DNA from: Hirudo medicinalis
Taxonomy: Eukaryota; Annelida; Clitellata; Hirudinida; Hirudinidae
Direction of reading: 5' to 3'
NCBI GenBank assembly: GCA_011800805.1
Contig: MPNW01001078.1
Location: 11,893-61,942, forward strand
DNA length: 50,050 nucleotides
A program made the position numbers and the translations under genes. Below are positions 39,024 to 50,001 of the stretch, one piece after another. The notes under the pieces were generated by a model, which saw nothing but the letters and a program-made list of their open reading frames with translations, did no database searches and was not told the origin of the DNA. Position 1 is the stretch's first letter, and every line of letters starts with the position of its first letter.

Positions 39024-42000
39024 TAAGTACAGTGAGAGGCGAGAGACGAATTAAGGCGTGTCCCTTGTCCCCTTGTGAAGCTGGAGAGATGTCATGCTCG
39101 CTTCGACCGTTCGTTGTCTTGCATTGATACCCTCCGGGGAATTATTGACCAATTTCAACAAATTCAAGATCTGTTGCATCGCATGAGTGACTTTCCTTTA
39201 TATGAAAAGCGCCCTTTTTTTTTTATTTGCTTCGCCCGAGCGCTCAACCGGTCAAAGGCATTAAATTTCGTTCGAGACTTTTCCCGACCTACGCTTGACG
39301 CCGAGTCTTAATTCTTAGCAGAGCTTCAATCCTGCAATTTAACATTTCGATGTTGTTTTTGGAGGTCTATTGTTTCTCAGACTTTTGAAACGGTGGTAAA
39401 TGTTTTTCAGGTATTCTGGTGGTCAACGTGACCTGGAGGGGGAAGACCTACGTGGGTACACTGATGGACTCCACCAAGCACCACTGGGCACCGCCAAGGT
39501 ATGCACCTCGGACCGTTCGATATTTTTTAACAGTTCCGATGTCTAACCTCTCCTGAATAATTACTCGAGCGAAGAGTGAAAGAGTGCTGAAGTTTGTATT
39601 TTTACAGGCTTATAAATTATTTCAGAGAATCCTTCAGAGAAATTAGATCTTAACACTGACAGGCGCAGATTTTTCAGTTGTGCTTCTTCGTCTGTGAGAG
39701 GAGGAATTTCTCCATTTCTTTCCTTCTTCAATTTCTCCATTTCAAGAGCTTTTGTTTGAATTTTTATGCAACTCAATCGTCGGCCATTGCGACCCGAGTT
39801 CTCGTATTTCTGGCTTTATTTCTGTCCGATTTTATTTTACTTCGAAAGACACGCGTAAAAATTTAAAGTTATGAAAAATAATTATTTTTTGTGGAAAACC
39901 CACATTTAAGCTGCTTCCATCACGATCTCCTCAGACCATCTCCTGGCACTTCTCGCAGAAGCACGACGAGCTTTTCTCTCTTTTCGAGGGTCGTTAATTT
40001 CATATCCTCCCGTGACAGAGGTCGGGATCGGCTGTGTTCTCGAAAATAAAATTTTTAAATGGAGCTCGACCGTTTCTCGGCGAATGAATATTGATAAAGA
40101 AAGCTGTTGCCTCTTCTAAATCATTTGATCGTCTTCTGAGTGGCCTTTAGAAGCGAGTTTTGTTTCTGCGAGAATTAACGAAGAGGATAATTGATGCTTT
40201 GTGGGGTCCACTTTGCTTAAAATTGTTGGGTAATTATTATACCGTTGTTAATTATGCCATCGTTATTCTTCACGACTGAAACAACCTTTCGTTGTCTTTC
40301 TTTGACACTTTCAACTTTTTATTTAATTAGACTTGCAAGAGCACACTCGAGCCTTAATTGTCGATGTTATTCTTAATAATTGCTTTGTACCGTCATCTCC
40401 CAGGTTCTCGGAAGAAGATCTCAGTAATTCGACCCAGTATGCCCACGGTGGGTGGGGTGGAACCGGCCACCACCATCAGAAATCCAAGGCCGAGGAGACC
40501 GCGGGGGAGACCAGGAAGCCGAGAAGATGCAGGAAGGACGCGGCCGCCCTCGCTTCTCATCAGTCGCGGACCTCCAAGAATTCTCATCTCTCGAACTCTG
40601 CCAAGGAGAACCAGCCCTCGGCATGCGACGAGATTCGGTCGACCAAGAATAAAGTCGGCTTGTTCGAGTGCCACGAAGAGAACTGTAGCAAAAAGTTCAA
40701 ACATCTGGCCGGACTGCGCTACCATCAGAGTCACGCCCACTGTCACAAGAAGGAAAAGGACAAGTCTTCTGCCTCGGACAATCGATCTTCTCCATCCGGC
40801 AAAAGTTCAGAAAAGCACCCTCCTAGAACAAAAACGCCCGAAGATTCTTCTAACAAAACTAGTCCAGTAGCTACCATTTCCATGCCAGTACTCTCGTCGG
40901 ATCCTGCGCCTATTGTTTCTAAGTCAAACCAATCTGAGATTCCATCTGAAGAAGTGAACAAGTGTTTGACGGAAACAACAAAGTTACCTCCTCCAACGGA
41001 TTCTACTTCATCTTTGAAAGATGAACCGAAGTCAACCCAAGCTGACTTTGACAACATTGGCTTATCATTGGTAAAAGGTCCTGATGCATCCATCCAGAAG
41101 ACGTCATCACTGGTGGAGGACTTAACAAAAGAAGCAAAACCATCGTGCTCTGAGGGCAAGGTCAACTTCACCTCCAATGCTTCTCCTCCAAATATTTGCA
41201 GAAAGGAAGCTTTCGACCTTAGAGTGGAACCCAAAGAAGCTCTCGCGTCTTCTTCGGACGGCCAGAACTCCGGAGAACTCAAAGCGGAGTCCGGAAGAAT
41301 CGATCCACCAGTTTCTCTGGCAGGAAATCCAGCCCCCCGACTCAACGACAGCAACAGGAAGCATTTGTCACTCGTGTCGCCTCAAGATGCTCAGAGGCAC
41401 TACTCCTGCTCCTCACTGTCCTCGTCTAATGCGAAGAAGCACCAGCTGGTTCCGGAAACTTTTACGGCGAGTAAAAAACTCAAACTCTCGGAAGAAATGA
41501 GGGAGGAGGACCACTTCTACAAGGCATTCAGATCCATGTTTGAGAATTCCTTTGAGTACTCGATGCTCATGGACCCCATTTACAGGGCGCAGGCCTTTCC
41601 GATGATCGGGGACCCTCTTTTGTTTCACAAGAATCTCGACCCTAGGAACAAGATGCCAAAAAATTGCTTTGATGACCTGAAACCAGTTGACATGAGCTCT
41701 AAAAAGACACCGACTCCAAAACAAGAGACACCCAGCTTTTGGCCAACTTATCTTCCATCTGCCTCCATGGCCCAGAGTAGCGGACACTTTTTTGGGCCTC
41801 TCAAGGACAGCGGTTCGGACGTCATATCTAGGTCTATCAATGAAAGTTTCTCAGGCCCTCTTCCATCTCCGAAAGACAAATCTCTCCCCAAGCTTCAACG
41901 CTTTGCTCCAACTGGCAGGTTCCTCGATCCCGTTACTGGTGGTAGCAAGGATGAAGGACTGCCTTTGAAAGGTTATGAGCGAGACTTTAGCTATAAACAG

Positions 42001-43007
42001 CACAAAAAGAATGAAGAACCTTCCATTCAGAAGAATGGGAAACTGAAGGAAGACCTCAGGCGACCCACGTCCTCCAGTTACTCGAAGCAGGACGTCTTCC
42101 GGAGTCCTCTTCCTCCTCCGCTTCTTCCGTCGTCTTTTCCCTTCTTCTCCCAGCATCCCAGCAACTACTCAGCTCCTCACATGCCCCCATACGCTCTGGA
42201 TCCTCTAGAGAAGCCACCCATCCACCCTCGACACCAGTCTTCGCATCTTTCGCCGACCATGGGCGAAAGGTTCAAGTTCCCGAACGGCATCGATCCTCCC
42301 CCTAAGCAGGGAGTTGGAGGTCCGGGCAGTGGCAGGTCCCCGGTGGTTTCCCTTTCCTCTAAATCTCACCTGGAAGCTCCACCTCCTCCAAAGCACCATC
42401 TCCACACCCATCATCACACGCACATCATCAAGACACCCTACCCCATGTACAGTCAGTATTTACTTATCGCTTTTGAAATTTTATGCTGGAATAATCTCGA
42501 ATTATATCTTTAAGAGATGAAAAGGCGATTATTTTGAAAGCTCTCGAAATAGATAATTTTCCGTGAGAATCCGAGCGCAAGGTGAGATAGGTTGCAATTA
42601 AGACGAGCACCTGTAGCCAATCAAATTGATGGATTCGAACATGGGAACGTTGAGTGCTGTCGATTGGATTTATTTTCCATTGCGACGTTCTGATTGGTTG
42701 CTACGTTTTCATCTCAGACTTGCTAATTATTAAAGATTCTCATTATTGCTCATTAATGGATGGAAATCTGAGAGAATAATTCTTTAAAAATAAATTTCCA
42801 ATTTTTAATGTCAACTTTTACAAATATTACTCGAATGGATGAAGATTGATCCAAATAAATGCTCGCAAATGCACATCACCGACTCGACTAGCCAGCGTTA
42901 ATTTATTGCAAATTCACCACGAACCGTTAATCTTTGCAGCGTCCCTGCTGACGTCGCCACCCATCGTACCGACCGTGGTCGTCCCCGAGATTTTCTCCCC
43001 CAAGTGA
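21079..43007 (+). CDS. ZNF609: ZNF608/ZNF609 family zinc-finger protein (scribbler/brakeless homologue), five coding exons
   Basis: Exons are 21079-21648 (coding part of exon 21008-21648), 23689-23827, 39411-39498, 40404-42451 and 42940-43007, with matching phases 0, 1, 2, 1 and GT-AG junctions; total 2,913 nt, 970 residues. Family hallmarks are [19 protein letters not shown] across exon 2, [17 protein letters not shown] and KHHWAPPR in exon 3, and one C2H2 finger (C-x4-[18 protein letters not shown]) in exon 4. Vertebrate ZNF608/609 and fly scribbler act in the nucleus as transcriptional regulators. The rest is long, Ser/Pro/Lys-rich and probably disordered. The protein is shorter than the vertebrate ones (about 1,400-1,500) and the N-terminal acidic block of vertebrates is not seen. 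The C-terminal exon is short and the least certain. Confidence 0.93.
21649..23688. other. First intron between coding exons of the ZNF608/609 homologue
   Basis: The donor is gtatgt at 21649 and the acceptor ctattccag at 23688. No exon was found inside. A GT/GCGT run occurs at about 22459-22500 and an ATT-rich run at about 23540-23635. Confidence 0.8.
22459..22500. repeat. (GT)n/(GCGT)n microsatellite
   Basis: A tgtgtgtg run is followed by cgtgcgtgcgtg. Confidence 0.85.
24156..24207. repeat. (ACAT)n followed by (GA)n
   Basis: About five acat units are followed by a gagaga run. Confidence 0.9.
25866..25900. repeat. (GAT)n microsatellite
   Basis: About nine gat units occur here. Confidence 0.85.
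29871..29940. repeat. 10-bp tandem repeat, 7 copies
   Basis: The units are attgcaacac (first two and last) and attccaacac (middle four), an exact 10-bp period. Confidence 0.95.
31280..31362. repeat. (ATT)n/(TTG)n/(ATC)n microsatellite
   Basis: ATT units interrupted by a TTG run, then ATC units. Confidence 0.85.
32311..32513. repeat. About 90-bp direct duplication around a single N, ending in (CCT)n
   Basis: 32311-32400 and 32402 onward are nearly identical (one extra T in the second copy), joined by one N at 32401. Both copies end in CCT repeats. This is the pattern left by two contig ends that overlap but were not merged. Confidence 0.9.
34415..34590. repeat. (CAT)n-rich microsatellite block
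   Basis: Imperfect CAT, CCT and ATC units extend over about 175 bp. Smaller similar tracts lie at 34195-34233 and 34790-34880. Confidence 0.85.
35101..35150. repeat. (AAT)n microsatellite
   Basis: About 15 aat units. A separate GTC/ATC tract lies at about 35400-35477. Confidence 0.9.
36701..36843. repeat. 18-bp minisatellite with a 36-bp higher-order pattern
   Basis: About eight 18-bp units alternate between ctctctactttcacatcc and ctctctgctatcatatcc types, so the array repeats best at 36 bp. Confidence 0.9.
38993..39023. repeat. (AG)n microsatellite
   Basis: A gagaga run with one interruption. Confidence 0.85.
39499..40403. other. Intron between coding exons 3 and 4 of the ZNF608/609 homologue
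   Basis: The donor is AG|gtatgc at 39499 and the acceptor tctcccag at 40403. Nothing else is supported. Confidence 0.85.
40669..40740 (+). other. Single C2H2 zinc finger of the ZNF608/609 homologue
   Basis: Residues from Cys355 read C-HEEN-C, then [12 protein letters not shown] and a final HAH. The vertebrate ZNF609 finger has the same C-x4-C spacing and the KH-xx-GL-x-YHQ-x-HAH core, so this is the orthologous finger. Confidence 0.92.
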
Positions 43008-45230
43008 TCGGCGGGTCGATCTGCCCCTTCGGACGACCGTGCCTCGACGGCCCCCGAAGCTCTCGAAAGGTTCCAGGAGGATGCTCTGGAAGTCGTTGTC
43101 GGTTTCTCCGGTCGTTCGTCGCTCGCGTAACTGACAGAGGTGGAAGCCATTTTCAGATCATGGGATGATTTTTGGAGCTTTTTAAGTGCAATTTTGTTTC
43201 TTCACATGACGTTTTCAAGGGGACTCGGAATTAATTCATCGCTTTTAAGGGATTTATTTTGCTCTCCGAATTTCCTTCTGTCTCATTTATTCATTTCATT
43301 CTATTTATTATTAATACTATTATTATTATTATTGTTATTATTATTATTATTGTTATTATTATTATTGTTATTATTATTATTATTGTTGTTGTTGTTATTG
43401 TTATTATTGNATATTTACATATTTGTATATTTGCATATTTTTATATTTGCATATTTGTATATTTACATATTTGTATATTTGAATATTTGTATATTTACAT
43501 ATTTGTATATTTACATATTTGTATATTTGCTTATGCAAATTATAAACATATTTCATATTTGCATGCATGTATGTATATTTCTGACTATGCTCTTGTTGTT
43601 ATTTATTATTATTATTGTTATTATTATTATTGTTATTATTATTATTATTATTGTTGTTGTTGTTATTGTTATTATTGCTGTAATTCGTTTCAAGACTCAG
43701 TTTCTGGACGTCCATTGCTTGTGAAATCTCTCGACAGATGAAACTGGGTTCTTCTAAAAAAAAAAATTGGAAAAATCGAAAAGAATATTTCCCTTCCGGG
43801 GTCGAGAGAAGTGAGCATCATTCTTTCGTGGCAACATCGTTGTTATTTAAATTGAATTTCTGTTTGTAAACAAATCTGTAAACAGCCCCTCGGCGTCCGC
43901 CGGTTCTAAATCACGGCAGACCTGTGGGTCCTTTGTTTTGTTAGGGGTTGGTTGCTCTAAAAATCAATGCCCTGCTGTTTTGTCTCCACTGTTGTTGTCG
44001 TTTGATCGAATTTCTTATTATTCTTCATTATGATTATGATTATTATTATTATTTATTATTGTTTATTACGATTATGATTATTAATGTTTTTTATGATTAT
44101 GATCGTTATTATTTGTTATTGTCGTTGTTTTCGTTGTTTTCGTTTTAGGTAAAGATTTATTATCTCTTGTTACTTCAACATTGTTTCGGTGACGTCGTCA
44201 TATGCTAATTGTCTTATGTTTATAATTATGTTTGTGTTTATCTAATTCTACAATTAATTCTAATTACTATTAATATTATTATTATTACCATTATTATTGT
44301 TATTGTTGTTGTTGTTGTTGTTATGACACCGAAATGAGATGTATACAGGAAACATGGACCCACTTAACGAAGCCCACTGCGGGCAGGATGGGGACAGGAT
44401 AGATGGAGAGGATCCTCATCCCCGAAGACGACAGATTAACTTTTGAACCCGCAGAAGTTCTGCTCTTTTAAGTTTTCTTCTTCTCAGGAGGATTTTCAAA
44501 TGTAAATTTTATAAATGTAAATTTCATTCGAGCGGGTCGAGGGGCGATGTCCAGTCTCGGGGGAAAGGTTCCCGGTGCGTAACTTAACGATTTACGCGCT
44601 TAAACTTAGACAACGACGCAGATGTACAAATGGCTTCCTTTTCTTTTTCTTGATTTTTTTCTATTTTATTCCTGATTTCATTTCAAGTCTTAGAGAGTCG
44701 CTGGAGTGCTTAGGGTCGATTTTCGTCTGGAGTTTTCTCGCCTCCGATGACAATCTGAATGTGCTTCTCGTGTGGTTCCCTTTGCGCCGCTCTCGTCGTC
44801 TGGTTTCGCCAGGGTCAGCCATCGTCACCCCCTCATCCTCGATGTTCGAGTATTTTTCATCGAGAATTAAATGAAATTACACTGCGAAGTACGTGAACAG
44901 CACAATCTCGTGTGGACTGCCTACGATTACCACGTGGTAAATAATTTATTTTAAAGATATAATTACTAATAATTTGTTTCAATGGTTGTTGTTGACGTTG
45001 CCTCCAATTCTGGCTCAGACCTGGGGACCTCAGGTTCAAACATACTGCTAATCACTTCGGGGTTGAGATTGCTTTTGCAGGTGGATTGACACCTTGAGTG
45101 TATTATCACGTCTGGAGTGACCTGTACGTGATCAAATTCACACGTGCGTCGATTCGTCAAAGCACTGATTAATTCATCAGTTAATCGCTCCATCCATCCT
45201 TCGAATAATTCATCCATGCGTCCAGCCAAT
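43008..45230. other. Tail-to-tail 3' region of the ZNF608/609 homologue (+) and the PDZ gene (-)
   Basis: It holds the 3' untranslated ends of both genes. A plausible minus-strand AATAAA for the PDZ gene is at 44945-44950, about 280 bp after its stop. For the plus-strand gene only ATTAAA variants were seen (for example near 44866). ATT/TTG microsatellites occupy 43315-43409, 43600-43678, 44030-44060 and 44270-44325. Confidence 0.6.
43315..43678. repeat. ATT/TTG blocks flanking an (ATATTTRY)n minisatellite, with a single N
   Basis: An ATT/TTG block ends at 43409, one N follows at 43410, then 8-bp units such as atatttgt and atatttgc run to about 43530. After about 70 bp a second ATT/TTG block ends at 43677 with nearly the same last 40 bases as the first. 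Confidence 0.85.
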
Positions 45231-47868
45231 TCATTCACTCCCCCTCATGATCTTCAAGATCATTGTTCCCTCCGACTTCTCCTTGAGGAAATTCCAGGCC
45301 TGGAAGTGGCTCATTCCGTCCAGCGGGTGTCCGTTCACGGATAAGATTATGTCATTGGGTTCCAGGATGCCCTTGACTGAGCTATCACCTGTGGAGTGGA
45401 ACGGAAGGTGGATTATGATAATGATGGTCTGTGATTGATGCGATGCTGAGTTCGCCTTGAGAAGTCGTAAGTTAGGTTGAAAGTAATAATAATTTGAATT
45501 TTTAATTGTCATTTTCCCGCTTTATGAGCGGGGGTCTGCCAATTTGGTGTCTGTCTGTCGTCGTAGATGATGTGTCCCTATTATAAATATATATTACGTA
45601 ATATGTCCCTGATGGGCGAGTTTAAGGATGCTTTGAAGGGAAGGGCAGCCCTCCAACATTGTTGTTGTTGTTGTTGTCGCTGTTGTTGTTTTTGCTGTTT
45701 CCATTTTTGTTGTTGATGGTAGGGAGCTGGTGGAGTTACTTAAATGACTCGATCCTTGTTGTTGTTATTGTTGCCATTGTCATCGCTGAGGGCTTAACAG
45801 GAGTTACATTTTTCGCCGTTCCAGTTCTCAGGATGCGGTGGATTGCGGGCCAACTGGAAGAGTTTCACCTGGAGATGATGTACGTTCATACCTCTGGAAT
45901 GCATGCGTACCCGTGCACACGCACATGCACATACCAACGCGCACGTGATCTTTCCAATCTCACCTGTCCCTTTGTAATGCTCACCTTCCTCAATTATGTT
46001 CGCTACTCGAGAGGATGATTACGCAATCAACCGGCGTCTGGCTGGTAAATGAATACAGGTTGACATCAATTTGAGGTGGAGCTGAGGATTTATTTATTCA
46101 ACTTTTATCAATGTTGATAATGTTGTTGTTATTGTTGTTATTGTTGTTGTTGTTATTGTTGTTGTTGTTGTTGTTGCTGCTGTTGTTGCTGTTGTTGTTT
46201 TTTGTTGTTAGTCTTACTGATTTCAGTAACAATTTTAATGCATTAAAACCGGTTTATGATTAGAGACCGTTCAAAATACTTGTTTTGGCAAGCTATTGTT
46301 GTGTGCGTAACAATCTCTTGGTGTTGTTGTATAGAGTAGAACCATTCTTGTTGTCAGTCGTTTGTAAAGGTTTGACAACGTTGACAACGTGAATAAGCAG
46401 AGTTCACTCATTACAGCCGCCACATTGTTGTTATTGTTGTAATTTATTATTGTTGTTGTTGTTATTAATGTTATTGTTATTATTGTATTATTATTATTAT
46501 TATTATTGTTGTTGTTGTTGTTGTTATTATTATTATCATCATCATCATTATTATTATTATTTTTTGTTTAGTTGTTCTCATCTCATTAAAGTTTAAAAGG
46601 CCATAGGTTATTAAGTATGTGAAGGTTAATCACATAACGTCACCTTTAAAGAGCCTCTTCACTCTAATTGGCCTGTCCCCCAGGGGTGAGCCTCTGCCCC
46701 CTTCTATGCAGAAGCCCAAACTGAAGGGCCCCTTGTTTACAGCCACTTCCTTCACATCCGGGCACTTGACCTCTTGACCCAAGGATTTTAAAGGTCCGAA
46801 GGGCATGGTTTGAGATTTTGGCGAATCTGATTGGCACTTGTTACCGAGGGAGATTTGGTAGCAGTTTCTGGAGGTGAAAGTTATTTTATCGTTGGGAATT
46901 TGAGGATGATCACCTTCGAGTGGAGTGTTGTTCGAAGGTTGGAAGAGAGTTTGTTTTGAATTCCACGGGAAGATGTTTGACTGAACTGTGGACTCAACTC
47001 CAGTTGAACGTGGAGATTGTACCGATGAATTATGCGCAGCCGGACTACCGGAGGCAGGATTCGAACCGACAGCCTCTGCTTTCAGTGGGACGAAAGTTAG
47101 GGAAGATTTGAATTTTTTGAATTCCTCTTTTGGCGATTGTCCATCAGTGGGTGGGTTGTTGTTTGAGTTGTCTATTTCATGGGACTTGTAATCTCCCACC
47201 GCTGAGTTGTTTGGGGACTCCATCTTGAGATTTCTGAAATTGAAACGTGCCTCGATTGGAACTTCCGCTGTTTCTGGTGTTTTGACTTCCAAGTTGAGTT
47301 CAATTGATTGAGGAGAGGAATTGTCCACATCGTGCTTGGGACCTTCGTCTTCCAGACTCGACTCCGGGTTCTCCTGATGGCTCGATTCTTCTGAAATGCT
47401 GAGGATCGAGGAGGATCTCGATGAAACTGTCAGCTGATCCTCTGAAACTTCAAGGTAAGTGGCTAGGACACTCGGAGGCAAAGTTTTCGGCAGCGTCTGG
47501 ACTCTTCTCTGCTTGTCGATAGTTTTCCGGGCTTCATTCAGAGCGCTCAGCATAGGGGTTCCCTTAGAAATGACCAAGGTAGGCATGCGAAACTTCTCTC
47601 GTTTCTTCTTCTTCGGTTCTTCGGCAAGCGACAGGCGCATGTTTCTTATCCTGTCATTCAGTGACTCCCTCTGTTTCGATTGGATCTTTTCCACCACGGA
47701 GCTGGAACACCTGCTCGCCTCCAGGGTGCCGCGGATCGAGTCCAGGGGGACTGAAGTTGTCCGTGGAAAGCTTTTCCATTTGATGGCCGGCGAAGGACGA
47801 TCGTTTTTATTGGCGATGACGTCATTCGAGGTCAGAGATGAGCTTGGTGACTTGTAGACCGCTGTCAT
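45231..47868 (-). CDS. PDZ protein related to the C-terminal PDZ of pro-IL16/PDZD2
   Basis: Two coding exons, 46644-47868 (donor G|gtgacg, phase 1) and 45231-45388 (acceptor ccacag, stop TGA at 45231), give 460 residues. Residues 1 to about 375 are Ser/Pro/Lys-rich and probably disordered, with a basic patch KKKKREKFRMP. Residues 379-460 form one PDZ domain split by the intron: SLGFCIEGGRGSPLGDRP holds the carboxylate-binding loop (SLGF), then ILEPNDIILSVNGHPLDG and SHFQAWNFLK, whose His starts helix alpha-B as in class I PDZ domains. The GGRGSPLGDRP and FQAWN features match the last PDZ of pro-IL16 and PDZD2. ATG 47868 is the first in-frame Met after the 47987 acceptor. A scaffold role is inferred from the domain only. 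Confidence 0.85.
45389..46643. other. Intron within the PDZ domain of the PDZ gene
   Basis: It splits the domain after the RLFKG strand. It contains long TTG/ATT microsatellites at about 46115-46205 and 46435-46560 and nothing else I can support. Confidence 0.85.
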
Positions 47869-47987
47869 TAAGGTGAAGGTCGTGTGATGTGTTTTGCTTG
47901 AGAAATTATTAATAATTATCTTCCTGCGATGATGCCTCCTACTCGATGATGAGTATGGCACCCAAGTCCCCGTGTTCTGTTGAAGAC
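47869..47987 (-). other. 5' part of PDZ gene exon 2, before the assigned ATG
   Basis: The acceptor ttataattacag places the exon start at 47987. The coding frame stays open back to the acceptor without a Met, so this part is assigned as 5' untranslated, unless a coding exon lies upstream. Confidence 0.5.
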
Positions 47988-48214
47988 CTGTAATTATAAA
48001 ATAAAGAATTAAATTATTTTATTTCAACCTAAAACTGAATATTTATTCGTTAGCGTGATTATTTTTGGGCGTGGAATCGGTGTTTAAAATTAGTCGGGTG
48101 TTTAAAAACGAAAACGTTTGTTTCAGAAACATCCATCAATCCACAAATGACAAAATAAATAAATTTTATGTTAAATAAAATAATTACTAAAACAACAACA
48201 ACAACAACAACAAC

Positions 48215-48258
<44 letters not shown>

Positions 48259-48595
48259 GCAATAATAACTGCTTCGTTACTGATTACGAATTCCTGCTTT
48301 CTCGCTGGAGCCGGATTTTATTTCGGAGTTAATTTGTAAATAACGCTTATTAGCATAATTTATGCATTCATAACTAGCATGATTTATTTATTCATAATTA
48401 GCATAAAGTAATGGATAATTAATTTAATTAAAGTACATATGATTAGCATAATTTATTAATTATTTCAACCTTTGAAATTGAGTGCATTCACTTCAAGTTC
48501 ACTCAGTTGGAAGCTTAATCAGATGACATTTAAAGTCTTGTTGCTTAATATTTTTTGTTTTTGCAACAAATTCAACAAATATTTATGATTAAAAC

Positions 48596-48652
<57 letters not shown>

Positions 48653-49356
48653 NGTAAGTTTTTGAGTTATTTTGATTGACCCCGGTGTGACAGCGCTTCA
48701 ATGTCATATTGTGACATTCAACGTCAACAATGTGTGACAATGTCATGACAATCGTTAGTTTTATGAAGAGGCACAATAATAATAATAATAATAATAATAT
48801 TGACGTATGATGCAATAATTGTGACGCGATCATAAATTATATCACCACAATTTTTATTAATAAATTCAAATCATCACATTCTTTCATCATCGTCATCATT
48901 ATCGTCATCGTCATCATCATCATCGTCGTCATCATCGTCAACATCATCATCATCATCACCATCATAATTTGAACTTTGACCTTATCCCAGTACGTCTGAC
49001 GACAGAAAAATCCTTTGATTGTTGACGAATATCAGGGAACTTTTTACACTTGGTTAAACGTGTTTAATTGAAAGTGAATGATTGAAAGTGAATGATTGAA
49101 AATGAATGATTGAAAGTGAATGATTGAAAGTGAATGATTGAAAATGAATGATTGAAAGTGAATGATTGAAAGTGAATGATTGAAAGTGAATGACTGAAAC
49201 TTTCATAAATTCGTCATCTACTTTTCCTCAGATTCAAATCCAATCGAATTGAACATAATTTTTTGGAATTACGAAATAAAATCTTAAAAAGAAGAAAGGA
49301 CTCTCCTGATGAGAAATCTTAAATGACATTAAACAAAGTGTTATTGCGTCACTCAC
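47988..49356. other. Probable first intron of the PDZ gene
   Basis: No coding frame is supported. It contains AAC/AAT runs (48195-48257, 48595-48652 with a single N at 48653, 48773-48800), an ATC/GTC run (48890-48965) and a 14-bp minisatellite. Confidence 0.5.
49070..49199. repeat. 14-bp minisatellite, about 9 copies
   Basis: The unit gaaagtgaatgatt repeats with a g/a variant. Confidence 0.92.
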
Positions 49357-49575
49357 CAAATACTGAAAATACTTTAGTAGTAAACCTTTCTTTCCTTTTT
49401 TCTTGCTTTAACTGATACTTTCTCTCTGTACTTCTACTTTCAATCAACTACTTCTACTTTCAATCAACTACTTCAATCACTTCTTGACCAACAACAACAA
49501 CCTACAGCAACATCCGAAAAGAGCAAGATCGACTTTTAAACAATCGAGTTGTTAAAGTTTTTGAAGCTGTTGTAC
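49357..49575 (-). other. Possible non-coding first exon of the PDZ gene
   Basis: The minus strand has a consensus donor (TTTG|gtgagtgac) at 49357/49356. The exon contains an in-frame stop and no Met in the frame that would join the PDZ coding exon, consistent with a 5' untranslated exon. It contains a 20-bp direct repeat (acttctactttcaatcaact, 49436-49480). The 5' end is set by the TATA-like motif just upstream. Confidence 0.4.
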
Positions 49576-49597
49576 AATGGAGGCACGTGTGTGTGTG

Positions 49598-49605
49598 CTC
49601 TTATA
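49598..49605 (-). promoter_or_regulatory. TATA-like motif upstream of the possible first exon
   Basis: The minus strand reads tataagag, which would place a transcription start near 49570-49575. Only the position and the match support it. Confidence 0.3.
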
Positions 49606-49708
49606 GCAATCAGAGGCCTCTTCAAATGAGATCGACGATGGACGTCCAGGTGTGGAGTTCTAAACCTGGCTCGGGAGATGCTTGTCGTTTGAGATGTTTG
49701 AACTAACA

Positions 49709-49710
<2 letters not shown>

Positions 49711-49769
<59 letters not shown>

Positions 49770-49917
49770 GAGGTTTGTTTGAATGGAGATGCCTATTCTC
49801 GAGTTGATTGTATGAACGCTTACATTGTAATAAATTAAAAAATAAACAGCAGCAGCAATAATAATAATAATACCATTAATAATAATAATAATACTAGTAA
49901 TAATAATAATAATACTA

Positions 49918-50001
<84 letters not shown>

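Larger units (their letters stand above)
23828..39410. other. 15.6-kb intron of the ZNF608/609 homologue
   Basis: It separates the exon ending in VWNESNNG from the exon starting ILVVNVTW, two halves of one conserved block. I found no credible nested gene on either strand; the longest frames are simple repeats or unconvincing. It contains many microsatellites, several minisatellites and a likely assembly duplication, listed separately. Conserved regulatory elements could be here but cannot be judged from one sequence. Confidence 0.75.

Noticed and set aside
40743..41354. 203-codon minus-strand frame opposite exon 4 of the ZNF608/609 homologue
   Set aside because: It is an antisense shadow of the large coding exon with no independent evidence.
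42452..42513. Open frame continuing past the exon 4 donor to a nearby stop (20 residues ending LELYL)
   Set aside because: The gtcagt donor and in-phase exon at 42940 give a better model. The extension is AT-rich and probably just intron, though a retained-intron isoform cannot be excluded.
47030..47080. A perfect tRNA B-box-like string (GGTTCGAATCC) on the minus strand
   Set aside because: The surrounding bases do not form a T stem or acceptor stem, no A box is in place, and the sequence is in frame in the PDZ gene coding exon.
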